64,000 nt of DNA from Mucilaginibacter gotjawali (GTDB lineage: Bacteria; Bacteroidota; Bacteroidia; Sphingobacteriales; Sphingobacteriaceae): positions 2,852,001-2,916,000 of the forward strand of contig NZ_AP017313.1 in assembly GCF_002355435.1 (NCBI RefSeq), in the 5' to 3' direction. The translations under genes and the position numbers were made by a program. Below are positions 1 through 8,422 of this stretch, one piece after another (position 1 is the first letter of the stretch; every line of letters begins with the position of its first letter). Under the pieces are notes generated by a model. The model did no database searches, had not been told where the DNA came from, and was given only the letters and a program-made list of their open reading frames with translations.

Positions 1-390
1 AAATTCGACCTGGGCGGAACAGCCCGGTTGCAATATGGATTAAGTAAAGACGTTGCCCTTACCCTTACCTCCGGCTATTATAATTTTTTTGCCAGGGGCT
101 CATCAGCAACTATCGATGGTATTACTTATACCGCAAAGCCAAATGATCTGGGCGTTGTTCCGGTAAAATTGGGTATTAAAGCATTTTTAGACGGAGGCTT
201 GTACGTGGGGGCTGAGGCCGGTGCGGGATTTGAAACCGATTATGCTAAAAATACCAAACTTATCCTTTCGCCGGGACTTGGATATGCAACAAAAAATTTA
301 GACATTGGCGTACGGTATGAAAATTTCTCGGGTTCGGGTGATAGCTACGGCCTGGTTGGTTTACGCATCGCCTACGGTTTTAGTTTATAA
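1..390 (+). CDS. Outer-membrane beta-barrel protein, C-terminal part (5' end outside window)
   Basis: The reading frame is open from base 1, so only the last 129 codons are present. The translation alternates polar and hydrophobic residues (for example LQYGLSKDVALTLTSGYY and LDIGVRYENFSG) and ends with LVGLRIAYGFSL, a terminal strand with a late aromatic residue as expected for an outer-membrane beta-barrel inserted by the BAM machinery. A TTG at 28 could be read as a start, but the in-frame codons before it continue the barrel pattern, so truncation by the window edge is the better reading. It resembles the small OmpW/outer-membrane-beta-barrel type; cargo is unknown. A strong hairpin follows the stop. 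Confidence 0.75.
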   Translation, partial: KFDLGGTARLQYGLSKDVALTLTSGYYNFFARGSSATIDGITYTAKPNDLGVVPVKLGIKAFLDGGLYVGAEAGAGFETDYAKNTKLILSPGLGYATKNLDIGVRYENFSGSGDSYGLVGLRIAYGFSL

Positions 391-415
391 CTGTAGTTTG
401 CAAAACAAACATAAC

Positions 416-455
416 AAGAAAGCCGCGAAAATTATTTTCGCGGCTTTCTTTATTT
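416..455. terminator. Bidirectional intrinsic terminator
   Basis: A perfect 17-bp inverted repeat (416-432 paired with 434-450) with core GAAAGCCGCG/CGCGGCTTTC is followed by T-rich sequence on the + strand and preceded by A-rich sequence. It lies between the stops of the convergent barrel gene and aminotransferase, so it can serve both. Confidence 0.85.
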
Positions 456-490
456 TTTGAAATTATTTACCTCTGATCGCTAAGTAAAAA

Positions 491-1684
491 TTACACCAAT
501 TTGCCTAAAGCAGCCTTTAATCTGTTCATCGCTTCAATCAGCTTGTCCTCGGCAGCAGCATAAGAAATACGGATACATTTGGTGTCCCCGAATGAATCGC
601 CGCCGACGGTAGCTACATGTGCTTCTTCCAGCAGGTATATACTCAGTTCATCGGCATCATTAATTACTTTTCCGTTATAGCTTTTCCCAAAGAATGAAGT
701 TACGTCCGGGAAGAAGTAAAATGCACCTTCAGGCAGATTTACTTTTACACCTTCAATATTTTTCAACAGGCCGTAAACCAGGTCGCGGCGTTTCTTGAAT
801 TCTCCGCGCATCTGCAAAACGGAATCTAATCCACCTTCCAGCGCAGCAACACCGGCTTTCTGGGTGATAGAACAAGTTCCCGAAGTGATCTGGCCCTGCA
901 TCTTATCGCATGCGTTAGCGATTTCTTTATTTGATGCCGTATAACCGATGCGCCACCCTGTCATTGCAAATGCTTTCGAAAAGCCATTAATGATAATTAC
1001 GCGGTCTTTAATGGCCTCAAACTGGGCTATAGACTCGTGCTTGTCAACAAAATTAATGTGCTCATATATCTCGTCCGACAGGATGTAAACCTGAGGGTGT
1101 TTTTCAAATACTTTGGCAAGTCCCTCCAACTCGCTTTTACTGTATACACTGCCGGTAGGGTTACAAGGCGATGAAAACATAAACAGCTTGGTTTTCGGGG
1201 TAATAGCAGCCTCTAATTGGGCAGGGGTAATTTTGAAATCCTGTTCAACAGGTGCTTCAATAAATACACTCACACCATCTGCCAGTTTAACCACTTCGGA
1301 GTAGGATACCCAATAAGGAGTAGGGATGATCACTTCTTCGCCCGGGTTAACCAAACAAAGCACGGCATTGGCAATTGCCTGTTTGGCGCCGGTTGACACC
1401 ACTATCTGGCTGAAATCATAATCCAGGTTATTTTCAGTTTTTAATTTATTGGCGATTGCTTTTCTGAGATCGGGATAGCCGGATACGGGTGTGTAATAGG
1501 TGAAATTCTTATCCATCGCCAGCTTGGCTGCTTCCTTAATATGTTCAGGGGTATGAAAATCAGGTTCGCCGAAACTAAGGCTTATTACGTCTACGCCTTT
1601 TGCGGCCAGCTCGCGGCCAAGTTTGGCCATTTTGATCGTTGCCGACTCAGACAGGTTATTTATCCTGTTACTTAATGCACTCAT
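491..1684 (-). CDS. Pyridoxal-phosphate aminotransferase, aspartate aminotransferase type (class I)
   Basis: A 397-residue fold-type I aminotransferase, the usual length of the AspB/AspC subgroup I-gamma. Visible hallmarks are the substrate/PLP loop SSPCNPTGS (Asn175), the cofactor-ring Asp204 and Tyr207 in ILSDEIYEH, the Schiff-base Lys237 in NGFSKAFAMTGWRIGY, and the carboxylate-binding Arg near 387 in CIRISYA. The expected reaction is transfer of an amino group between aspartate and 2-oxoglutarate in the cytosol; prephenate or other keto acids are possible substrates in this family. The ATG start agrees with a TATATTTG promoter element 24 bases upstream. It is monocistronic and ends at the shared hairpin. 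Confidence 0.9.
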   Translation of the reverse strand: MSALSNRINNLSESATIKMAKLGRELAAKGVDVISLSFGEPDFHTPEHIKEAAKLAMDKNFTYYTPVSGYPDLRKAIANKLKTENNLDYDFSQIVVSTGAKQAIANAVLCLVNPGEEVIIPTPYWVSYSEVVKLADGVSVFIEAPVEQDFKITPAQLEAAITPKTKLFMFSSPCNPTGSVYSKSELEGLAKVFEKHPQVYILSDEIYEHINFVDKHESIAQFEAIKDRVIIINGFSKAFAMTGWRIGYTASNKEIANACDKMQGQITSGTCSITQKAGVAALEGGLDSVLQMRGEFKKRRDLVYGLLKNIEGVKVNLPEGAFYFFPDVTSFFGKSYNGKVINDADELSIYLLEEAHVATVGGDSFGDTKCIRISYAAAEDKLIEAMNRLKAALGKLV

Positions 1685-1707
1685 TTTATGTTTATTTTAT
1701 TGCGGCC

Positions 1708-1715
1708 CAAATATA
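1708..1715 (-). promoter_or_regulatory. Bacteroidota-type -7 element TATATTTG
   Basis: On the minus strand TATATTTG matches the TAnnTTTG consensus of the Bacteroidota primary sigma factor. It implies transcription starting about 15-20 bases before the aminotransferase ATG. No clear -33 TTTG is seen. Confidence 0.6.
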
Positions 1716-2060
1716 GAAAAGTCTGGGCTGAGGTGGAGGTGTTCATAGTAAATTTTGATTTTTTTAGCATTTTATTAACAAATCCGTTGCGCTATTTCGT
1801 AAAGGCTTAAAATTAAGCCCTTTTTAGAGACCATTTTATGAATTTGGAAATATCGGGAGCCCTGTTTTGGTTGCAGATAACGTATTATATATTATATGTA
1901 ACAGGTTAAATTGTCCAATTAACGCTTTGCGATACAGTAGTTTTGCCGGGTAACAGCATACCCGGATCTGCCAAAGGGGAGCACTATCGGTCACTTGTTT
2001 GTTCGCCCGTAATAACTAACATAGTTAGGAACTTGCCTGCTGTTTTCGGGAAACAATTCC

Positions 2061-2068
2061 TAAATTTG
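2061..2068 (+). promoter_or_regulatory. -7 element TAAATTTG for the CDF-NUDIX-bioA run
   Basis: TAAATTTG matches TAnnTTTG. It lies 17 bases upstream of the TTG start of the CDF transporter, giving a very short leader and supporting that non-ATG start. Confidence 0.55.
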
Positions 2069-2085
2069 GCCGAAAATTCAACATT

Positions 2086-3057
2086 TTGAAACAACAAAAA
2101 CGGATCATTCTTCTTGCCCTAATTACCAGTTCCATACTGATGATAGCTAAATTCGGCGCATACTTTTTAACAGAATCCAATTTTGTGCTTACTGATGCGG
2201 CTGAAAGTATTGTAAATGTGCTGGCAAGCTCATTTGCGTTTTTCAGCATCTATCTGGCGGCCCAGCCCAGGGACGAAAATCATCCTTATGGCCATGGAAA
2301 AGTGGAATATTTTTCGGTTTTCGTTGAAGGTTTTTTGATAGGTATCGCGGCAATTACCATCATTATTAAATCGGTATACGGTTTAATTTATCCCAATGCC
2401 ATTCACGACCTCATCACGGGCGCTTCGATTATAGGTGCAACAGGCATCGTAAACGGCGTCTTGGGCTGGTACATGACCCGTAAAGGTAAAACGTTGCCAT
2501 CTGTTACCATTGAAGCAGATGGAAGGCACCTGTTAACCGATATGGTTACCAGTATTGGCCTGGTTACCGGTTTATTGCTCATTCATTTTACTCATATTTT
2601 ATGGCTGGATAGCGCCTTGTCTATCGTTGTAGGCTTGTATATTTTATATAATGCTTACCAACTGGTACGAAAATCAGTAGCCGTATTAATGGATGAAGCT
2701 GATTTTACAGTGGTAAAGGAGGTAATAGAGGTGCTGAATGAAAACAGAAATGTGTCGTGGATAGACATCCATAATTTCAGGGCCCAAAAATATGGTAATG
2801 AGCTGCATATTGATTGCCATTTAACTTTACCCAACTATTTTAATTTGAATGAAGTTCATGAACAGGTTAAGTCGATAGATACGATCACCAATTCGGAAGT
2901 AACAAAAACAGAGTGGTTTATCCATACTGACCCATGCCTGCCCGAGTGTTGCTATTATTGTAATATGCCGGCATGCCCCATCAGATCGGAACCAAAAACT
3001 GCGGACATCGCCTGGACGTTGGACAAAATTATCCGTAACAGAAAACACTTTGAATAA
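2086..3057 (+). CDS. Cation diffusion facilitator (CDF) metal exporter with Cys-rich tail
   Basis: A 323-residue inner-membrane CDF-family transporter (FieF/CzcD type), expected to export divalent metal in exchange for protons. About six hydrophobic segments occupy residues 5-200. HPYGHGKVE (66-74) is the classic loop motif. TM2 carries LTDAAES (Asp37) and TM5 carries ADGRHLLTD, giving His and Asp of the transport site; the fourth ligand of the usual DxxxD pair looks changed to Ser/Asn. The cytoplasmic tail ends with five cysteines at 284, 288, 289, 292 and 297 (CxxxCCxxCxxxxC). The start is TTG, chosen because TAAATTTG lies just upstream and the first helix needs these residues. The stop overlaps the next ATG by one base (TAATG), so translation is coupled. 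Confidence 0.88.
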   Translation: MKQQKRIILLALITSSILMIAKFGAYFLTESNFVLTDAAESIVNVLASSFAFFSIYLAAQPRDENHPYGHGKVEYFSVFVEGFLIGIAAITIIIKSVYGLIYPNAIHDLITGASIIGATGIVNGVLGWYMTRKGKTLPSVTIEADGRHLLTDMVTSIGLVTGLLLIHFTHILWLDSALSIVVGLYILYNAYQLVRKSVAVLMDEADFTVVKEVIEVLNENRNVSWIDIHNFRAQKYGNELHIDCHLTLPNYFNLNEVHEQVKSIDTITNSEVTKTEWFIHTDPCLPECCYYCNMPACPIRSEPKTADIAWTLDKIIRNRKHFE

Positions 3058-3503
3058 TGTATCCTTTTAATGTACGTGTTTATGGCCTGCTGATCAATGA
3101 TCACAACGAGGTACTGATCAGCGATGAACAGGAATATGGTATGCGCTTTACTAAATTCCCCGGTGGCGGCCTTGAACCCGGCGAAGGTTTGATTGATGGC
3201 CTGAAACGTGAGTTTTTGGAGGAATGCAATGCGATAGTAGAAGTGATCAGCCATTTTTATACCACTGATTTTTATGTAAAATCTGCTTTTAATGATTCGC
3301 AGGTGATCAGCGTTTATTACAGCGTTAAAAACCTGGAAGAGTTGAATTTGAATTTTAAAACCCTGGTTTTTGATTTTGACGGTGAAGGGGAAGTGTTGCA
3401 AGCTTTCAGGTGGGTAAAATTGGCAAACCTTGCGAATGAAGATTTTCTTTTCCCAACCGATCAGCATGTAGCTAAACTTTTAACAGGCAGCATATGGATT
3501 TAA
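3057..3503 (+). CDS. NUDIX hydrolase
   Basis: A 148-residue single-domain NUDIX protein that should hydrolyse a nucleoside diphosphate linked to another moiety. The Nudix box runs from Gly37 to Ala59: Gly37, Glu43, then REFLEE (51-56) that binds the catalytic metal. The Gly usually found near the end of the box is Asn58, a tolerated but less common change. The substrate cannot be told. It overlaps the CDF stop by one base and the bioA start by ten bases, so the three genes look like one transcript. Confidence 0.88.
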   Translation: MYPFNVRVYGLLINDHNEVLISDEQEYGMRFTKFPGGGLEPGEGLIDGLKREFLEECNAIVEVISHFYTTDFYVKSAFNDSQVISVYYSVKNLEELNLNFKTLVFDFDGEGEVLQAFRWVKLANLANEDFLFPTDQHVAKLLTGSIWI

Positions 3504-4759
3504 CAGACAGGGATTTAAAAGTAATTTGGCACCCATATACGCAAATGAAAACGGCAAAGCCGCCAATTCCGATTGTTAGGGGCGAGGGGGCTTTATTGTT
3601 TGATGAGAACGGCAAAAAATATATTGACGCAGTTTCTTCCTGGTGGGTAAATATCCACGGGCATGCGCATCCATACATCGCAAAAAAAGTATCTGAACAA
3701 TTATATAAGCTGGAGCATGTTATTTTCGCAGGTTTCACCCATGAAGGTGCGGTTGAACTGGCCGAACGCCTGCTTCAGATACTGCCAAAAAATCAACAAA
3801 AAGTTTTTTACTCCGACAATGGATCAACTGCTGTGGAAGTTGCCATAAAAATGTGCCTCCAATACTGGCATAACAAGGGTGAAAACCGCACGAAGATCAT
3901 CGCATTTAAGAATGCATACCACGGCGACACGTTCGGCGCTATGGCGGTAAGCGGCCGCAGTGCATTTACAGCCGCTTTTGACCGGTTATTGTTTGAGGTT
4001 GAGTTTATTGATCTTCCAAACGAAGATAATATCCAAAATCTCACATCTTATATCTCACATCTCAAATCTAAAACCGCTTGTTTCATATTTGAGCCGCTGG
4101 TACAGGGCGCGGGAGGTATGCTGATGTACGACGCCGCGTATTTGAATGAGCTGATGGCACATTGCCGCAAAGAAGGTATGTTATTGATCGCCGACGAGGT
4201 TTTTACAGGCTTCGGGCGTACCGGGAAAAATTTTGCCTGTAATCACGTGCAGGAACAACCGGATATTATGTGTTTTTCGAAAGGATTAACAGGCGGTACC
4301 ATGGCCCTGGGCCTTACAACGTGCACGCAAACTATTTATGATGCTTTTTTGTCGGATGATAAACTAAAAACACTGTTTCACGGACATTCGTTTACGGCTA
4401 ACCCGGTGGCAATAGCTGCGGCACTTGCCAGTTTGGATTTGTTCCTTGATCCATCAACCCTAAAAAACATCAAAAGAATTGCCGCAAAACACATGGCGTT
4501 TGGCAAAAAAATAACAAACCATCCAAAAGTTAAAACCATCAGGCAAACAGGCACAATTTTCGCCATGGAATGGGAAACAGGCAGCAATACTTCCTATTTC
4601 AATTCCCTGCGGGACATACTTTACCAGTACTTTTTAGATGCCGGCATTATTTTAAGGCCACTTGGCAATACCATCTATATTTTACCTCCGTATTGCATTA
4701 CTGATGACGAACTGAATTACATTTACGCCAAAATTGAACAAGCATTGGAGGCACTTTGA
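3494..4759 (+). CDS. bioA: Adenosylmethionine-8-amino-7-oxononanoate aminotransferase (biotin synthesis)
   Basis: A 421-residue class III PLP aminotransferase. BioA uses S-adenosylmethionine as amino donor to turn 8-amino-7-oxononanoate into 7,8-diaminononanoate, the third-last step of biotin synthesis. Diagnostic are WHPYTQM (12-18), DAVSSWWVNIHGH (45-57), DNGSTAVEVAIKM (108-120), the cofactor motif LIADEVFTGFGRTG (231-244) and Schiff-base Lys263 in CFSKGLTGG. WHPYTQ and SSWW separate BioA from ornithine or GABA aminotransferases. The ATG overlaps the NUDIX gene by ten bases. No bioB, bioD or bioF lies nearby, so the pathway is split in this genome. Residues 179-193 are encoded by an odd repetitive tract. 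Confidence 0.93.
   Translation: MDLTDRDLKVIWHPYTQMKTAKPPIPIVRGEGALLFDENGKKYIDAVSSWWVNIHGHAHPYIAKKVSEQLYKLEHVIFAGFTHEGAVELAERLLQILPKNQQKVFYSDNGSTAVEVAIKMCLQYWHNKGENRTKIIAFKNAYHGDTFGAMAVSGRSAFTAAFDRLLFEVEFIDLPNEDNIQNLTSYISHLKSKTACFIFEPLVQGAGGMLMYDAAYLNELMAHCRKEGMLLIADEVFTGFGRTGKNFACNHVQEQPDIMCFSKGLTGGTMALGLTTCTQTIYDAFLSDDKLKTLFHGHSFTANPVAIAAALASLDLFLDPSTLKNIKRIAAKHMAFGKKITNHPKVKTIRQTGTIFAMEWETGSNTSYFNSLRDILYQYFLDAGIILRPLGNTIYILPPYCITDDELNYIYAKIEQALEAL
4029..4073. repeat. Word-like quasi-repeat tract inside bioA
   Basis: The words ATCTCACATCTTAT, ATCTCACATCTCAA and ATCTAAAA follow one another within the coding frame, specifying NLTSYISHLKSK just before the EPLVQGAGG motif. Its build resembles the intergenic word repeats of this window. 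Confidence 0.55.
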
Positions 4760-4880
4760 TTACACCGATTTTAGGAGTGATTTCACCGATTAGCGTATGA
4801 TTTCACTGATTAGAAATTTAATCGGTGTAATCAAATAAAAATCAGTGTAATCACAAAAAACAATCAGGGAAATCACAAAA
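4757..4880. repeat. Quasi-repeat hairpin, word GTGATTTCACCGATT
   Basis: Variants of GATTACACCGATT, GATTTCACCGATTA and GATTTCACTGATTA are followed by the complementary words AATCGGTGTAATC, AATCAGTGTAATC and AATCAGGGAAATC. The region can fold into a long imperfect hairpin between the bioA stop and the next ATG. A related word recurs at 30205. Confidence 0.8.
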
Positions 4881-4887
4881 TAATAAT

Positions 4888-5517
4888 ATGGAATTAAACG
4901 AACTATTACCTTTAATAATTGCAGATAAACAATTGCATGCCAAATGGTTAAATACTTTATCCTTGATGGAAAATACGGGCGCCCGTAAGATCTCCGCCAG
5001 TGAGGATATGGAAACGGTTACGTACATTATTTTAAAACACGCTGCCGAAGAACATCGCCATGCTTTTTACCTGAAGAAGCAAATTGAAAAAACCGGCATC
5101 GATACATGCCAGACTTATGCAAGCCAATATTTGTTAGCGCCTGCCTATAGCCGCTATTATTTAAACCAACTGGATATTGATGTTTGCAGATATCTGAAAA
5201 ACGAACTTAAGCTCACGGGAAAAGAACTCAGGTTTGCAGCTTACCTGCTGGTAACTTATGCCATTGAAGTAAGGGCAGATGAACTGTACCCCATTTACCA
5301 GGAAGCTTTAGAGAATGCAGGCAGCAAGGTAAATGTAAAATCGATCATTTTAGAAGAAGAAGGGCATCTGGAAGAGATGATCAATCAGCTTAAATCTTTT
5401 TCGCCTGATTGGGAAACTCACGCCGCGAAAGCAGTGGCGTTTGAAAGTAGCTTGTTCAATAAATGGGTATCAGCGTTAGCCGAAAGTTTGCAGTTTTCAG
5501 TGGGCAGCTTGCAATAA
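4888..5517 (+). CDS. Ferritin-like diiron protein of unknown function, linked to bioA
   Basis: A 209-residue, all-helical protein with no signal peptide. It shows the complete ligand spacing of ferritin-like diiron-carboxylate proteins: Glu28 in helix 1, E55-H-R-H58 in helix 2, Glu127 in helix 3 and E157-E-G-H160 in helix 4. Such proteins include oxygenases, desaturases, hydroxylases and iron stores; the sequence does not tell which. It follows bioA by 128 bases that hold a hairpin repeat, so co-transcription is likely but not proven. An oxidative step near biotin synthesis is possible; that is inference from position only. I do not recognise the exact family. Confidence 0.7.
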   Translation: MELNELLPLIIADKQLHAKWLNTLSLMENTGARKISASEDMETVTYIILKHAAEEHRHAFYLKKQIEKTGIDTCQTYASQYLLAPAYSRYYLNQLDIDVCRYLKNELKLTGKELRFAAYLLVTYAIEVRADELYPIYQEALENAGSKVNVKSIILEEEGHLEEMINQLKSFSPDWETHAAKAVAFESSLFNKWVSALAESLQFSVGSLQ

Positions 5518-5557
5518 AAGAATTCTTACTGCCCACTGAAAACTACTAACTGCAAAC
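5484..5557. repeat. Quasi-repeat hairpin, word CAGTTTTCAGTGGGCAG
   Basis: The arm 5492-5507 is a perfect complement of 5529-5544; an outer arm GTTTGCAG (5486-5493) pairs with CTGCAAAC (5550-5557). The left arm lies within the last codons of the ferritin-like gene, so the repeat encodes its C-terminus (residues after about 199). It sits between convergent genes and may terminate both. Confidence 0.85.
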
Positions 5558-6202
5558 TTAATTTCCTCCGCTCATCGCTTTCAGATCATCCATGGTGATC
5601 TTATCGTAATCAGCAGAGAATCCGAATGTGCCGGCAGGTGCTTTTTCGTCACTAATAGCAGTAACAGTTATAACAGACGCCTGTCCGCGGTTAAATGAGG
5701 TGTATTGGATAGGTACACCGCCGGCTCCGGCATACAGGTCAGAACCGGCACTTGGCGGAAGTGTTATATCATTGGTAACCCAAACATCATAGGTCTTATT
5801 GTCCTTAGCGTCGGTTGCTACCACTTTTTTGCAGTTAAAGCCCGAGATCTGCTTGGTCTCGGTAGTTGGCGCAAAAGTGAACTTAGGCAAGGCGGCTTTC
5901 ATCTGGTCAACTTCGTCAGGGTTGGCGATAGCTGCTTTTTTTACCGAAAATGACGGCACGTCAACAACAACTGCAAAATATGTTTTTGCAGCATTACTTA
6001 ATATTTTTATGGCCGCCGGGCCCGCCTGGAATGTAAGGGCAGCTGAATCAGGGCTAAAATAAGCCTTCATGGTTGTTGGCTGACCATTCATGTCTCCAAT
6101 CATGGTAATTAATCCCTGCGTATAGGCTTTTTGTGCATTTGCACTAATAGTGGTTGCTGTAAGCGCTATGCCCAGGGCAACGAAAAAAAGTTTGATCTTC
6201 AT
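5558..6202 (-). CDS. Secreted DUF4412-like protein
   Basis: A 214-residue protein with a clear Sec signal peptide (MKIKLFFVALGIALTATT, cleavage expected after ANA-Q near residue 23). The mature part looks like a beta-rich lipid-binding-like fold with a conserved centre ISGFNCKKVVATDAKDNKTYDVWVTN, resembling the DUF4412 group in which a structural Cys follows a GF or GY turn. The expected location is the periplasm or outer membrane; the function is unknown. It is monocistronic and convergent with the ferritin-like gene; the ATG start gives the signal peptide. Confidence 0.65.
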   Translation of the reverse strand: MKIKLFFVALGIALTATTISANAQKAYTQGLITMIGDMNGQPTTMKAYFSPDSAALTFQAGPAAIKILSNAAKTYFAVVVDVPSFSVKKAAIANPDEVDQMKAALPKFTFAPTTETKQISGFNCKKVVATDAKDNKTYDVWVTNDITLPPSAGSDLYAGAGGVPIQYTSFNRGQASVITVTAISDEKAPAGTFGFSADYDKITMDDLKAMSGGN

Positions 6203-6273
6203 AAATTCAGATTTGTTTAATTCAATTTAGTTTTTGATAGTTTAAGTACAAATTTTACTATTTTTTTTAACTT

Positions 6274-8376
6274 TTATTTAGATATTGAAATAATAGAATT
6301 GTTACGTTTTAATATATTAAAGTTAACATGTTCTGTGTTAAGTTGTTTAGTCCATTCATTTATTTTTGCATCGGAATTGGAGCCATCAATAATCACGGCA
6401 GCGCATTCGAAATTGCGGTGAATGCCATTTAACGCATTATCAGGGTTGCCCGTTATATAAATATAGTTGGTTTTTATTTTTTGGCGAAAATCATTTGCAT
6501 AAAGTTCTTTGCCTGGCATTAAAACTGTGGTATTTAAAAACTGAACCAGGCCATATTTCTTCCTGATCCAATCAGTATTGATGTCCTGGTCTAAATTATA
6601 CAGCTTTATATCGCTTACCTGGCAGCTATCCAAATAAGGTTGAACGGAATACGCATAAGTTTTGTCGGTGCTTTTCAAGTCTGATAAAACGATGGCTTTG
6701 TTCCCATCTTTAAATATGATCCCCTGGTGCTTTTTAAGGTTTAGCCAAACAATTTCTTTTGAATCGGATTGCCGGATACTTTTTATACTAAAACTAATGC
6801 ACAGCGTGAGCGTACAGATCAGGCTGAATTTAAGCAGCCAAAGTTTTCTGTCGTATAAAAAATAAAACAGGCTGATAATGATAGCATATAGTATGAAGTA
6901 TTCAGGTATAGTGAGCCAGATTTTACTGATAACCGAATAGGGGGCATGTTCGATATAAGCAAGTCCCTTATTCATTATAACAATGGTTTTTTCGAGGACA
7001 AAGGCTATAGATGCCGATACAACCGGGATCTTCGGCAGCAATAAAAAAAGTATACCGCCGTACATCACCAACGCCGCCGGGACTGCCACAAAAAGGTTGC
7101 TGATTAAAAAATAAACCGGGAACTGGTGAAAATACAAAGCACTGATTGGAAAAATTACCATCTGCGCCGCTATTGATACCGAACAAAGCGCCCACGCTTT
7201 ATCAACCCATTTATTTTTAAACTTTTGCCATTGATAAACTACCGGCTGCAGCACAATTAACCCGGATACCGCTATAAAGGATAGTTGAAACCCCGCCTCC
7301 GTAATAAAAAAAGGATCGTAGATTAGCAGCACAAAAGCCGAAACGGCCAGCAGGTTTAAGGTATTGATATACCGCCTGGATGATTTCCCGATAATAACCA
7401 GGCTTACCATTACATCAACCCGGCAAACCGCCAACGAAAACCCGGTGAGCATGGCGTAATACCAGATGACTGCCAGGATGATGGCCGCCCGGATCAGCTT
7501 GCCGTACTTATATGGGTTTAAAAACTGAAGGAGAAAGGACAACAGCAGGTACAGGATGGCCACCTGCGAACCTGAAACCGTGAGTACATATACGGTTCCC
7601 GTGTTTTTGTAGGCTTGCAAAATATCTTCACTTAAATCAGCCTTGTAACCTAATAATAGGGTAGATGCTACAGCTATGGCGCCGGTATCCCGCATATTAA
7701 GTTTGATCTCCTCCACCAGGTGTTGCCTTAATCTTAATGAATGCGCAATCAGCGGGTTGCCCGTATGGGCTGCTATCACTTTGTATTGTTTTGGAAAAAG
7801 AAATGCCTGGTAATAGATGTTTTTATAGGCCAGGTATTTTTTATAATTAAATTCCGCCGGGTTAAAAGGCGGATCAATGGGTTTATATTTTGCGGGGATC
7901 AGCAGTTCGTCGCCATAATACAGGTGATTGGCCGCGCTGTCTTTGATGGTAACCAGCAAAGTGCCGCTTGTTTGTTTGGGTATTCCATTGTTTTCAGATG
8001 CTTCTACTTTGGCGGAGAAGCGCAATAGCCCGTTTTTTAATAGAGGTTCATTATTGATGCTTATAACAAGATATTGAGCTGTGTTTTTTGAAAAATGATC
8101 TTTCGCGTCGCGCTCGCTGTTTTTAAAAACAATGATACAGCCAAATAAAAACAAGATAACAGCAATAAGTGAACCGCCTAACCAGCGGTGTTTATAAAGC
8201 TTTAGCCGGGTATAATTTAGGTTGAGAAGAATAAACGCGATGCTAAAAAAAGCGAAAATGGTTACTAACCAATTGAGTTCTACTCCTGCAAAAAGGCTAA
8301 GTCCTGCAATAATACCCAATAAAAAAGGCAGCAGGAGGACAACGACAGGAATTTCGCCTTTGTGATTCGGGATCAT
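6274..8376 (-). CDS. comEC: ComEC/Rec2-family DNA-uptake channel protein
   Basis: A polytopic inner-membrane protein of 700 residues. N-terminal helices are followed by a soluble DUF4131/OB-like part (SNHLYYGDELLIPAKYKP), then the competence channel region with the core VLTVSGSQVAILYLLL, where most homologues have SG-L/I-H. ComEC carries single-stranded DNA across the membrane during transformation. The last 170 residues replace the metallo-beta-lactamase domain of longer homologues and lack an HxHxDH metal motif, as in many Bacteroidota versions. A TTG at 8415 would add 13 residues, but I chose the ATG at 8376 because MIPNHKGEIPVVVLLLPF fits the usual family start. It follows the MerR gene by 46 bases. 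Confidence 0.82.
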   Translation of the reverse strand: MIPNHKGEIPVVVLLLPFLLGIIAGLSLFAGVELNWLVTIFAFFSIAFILLNLNYTRLKLYKHRWLGGSLIAVILFLFGCIIVFKNSERDAKDHFSKNTAQYLVISINNEPLLKNGLLRFSAKVEASENNGIPKQTSGTLLVTIKDSAANHLYYGDELLIPAKYKPIDPPFNPAEFNYKKYLAYKNIYYQAFLFPKQYKVIAAHTGNPLIAHSLRLRQHLVEEIKLNMRDTGAIAVASTLLLGYKADLSEDILQAYKNTGTVYVLTVSGSQVAILYLLLSFLLQFLNPYKYGKLIRAAIILAVIWYYAMLTGFSLAVCRVDVMVSLVIIGKSSRRYINTLNLLAVSAFVLLIYDPFFITEAGFQLSFIAVSGLIVLQPVVYQWQKFKNKWVDKAWALCSVSIAAQMVIFPISALYFHQFPVYFLISNLFVAVPAALVMYGGILFLLLPKIPVVSASIAFVLEKTIVIMNKGLAYIEHAPYSVISKIWLTIPEYFILYAIIISLFYFLYDRKLWLLKFSLICTLTLCISFSIKSIRQSDSKEIVWLNLKKHQGIIFKDGNKAIVLSDLKSTDKTYAYSVQPYLDSCQVSDIKLYNLDQDINTDWIRKKYGLVQFLNTTVLMPGKELYANDFRQKIKTNYIYITGNPDNALNGIHRNFECAAVIIDGSNSDAKINEWTKQLNTEHVNFNILKRNNSIISISK

Positions 8377-8422
8377 GGTTCCGTAAACTATCGAAAAATA
8401 AAGATAGCTTTTCAAAAAGAAA

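Larger units (their letters stand above)
1685..2085. other. 401-bp divergent intergenic region
   Basis: This holds the two outward promoters (minus strand near 1708, plus strand near 2061). Between them I see an AT-rich stretch (1740-1900) and a small palindrome around 1950-1975 (CCGGGTAAC...TACCCGG), but no credible coding sequence. Confidence 0.5.
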
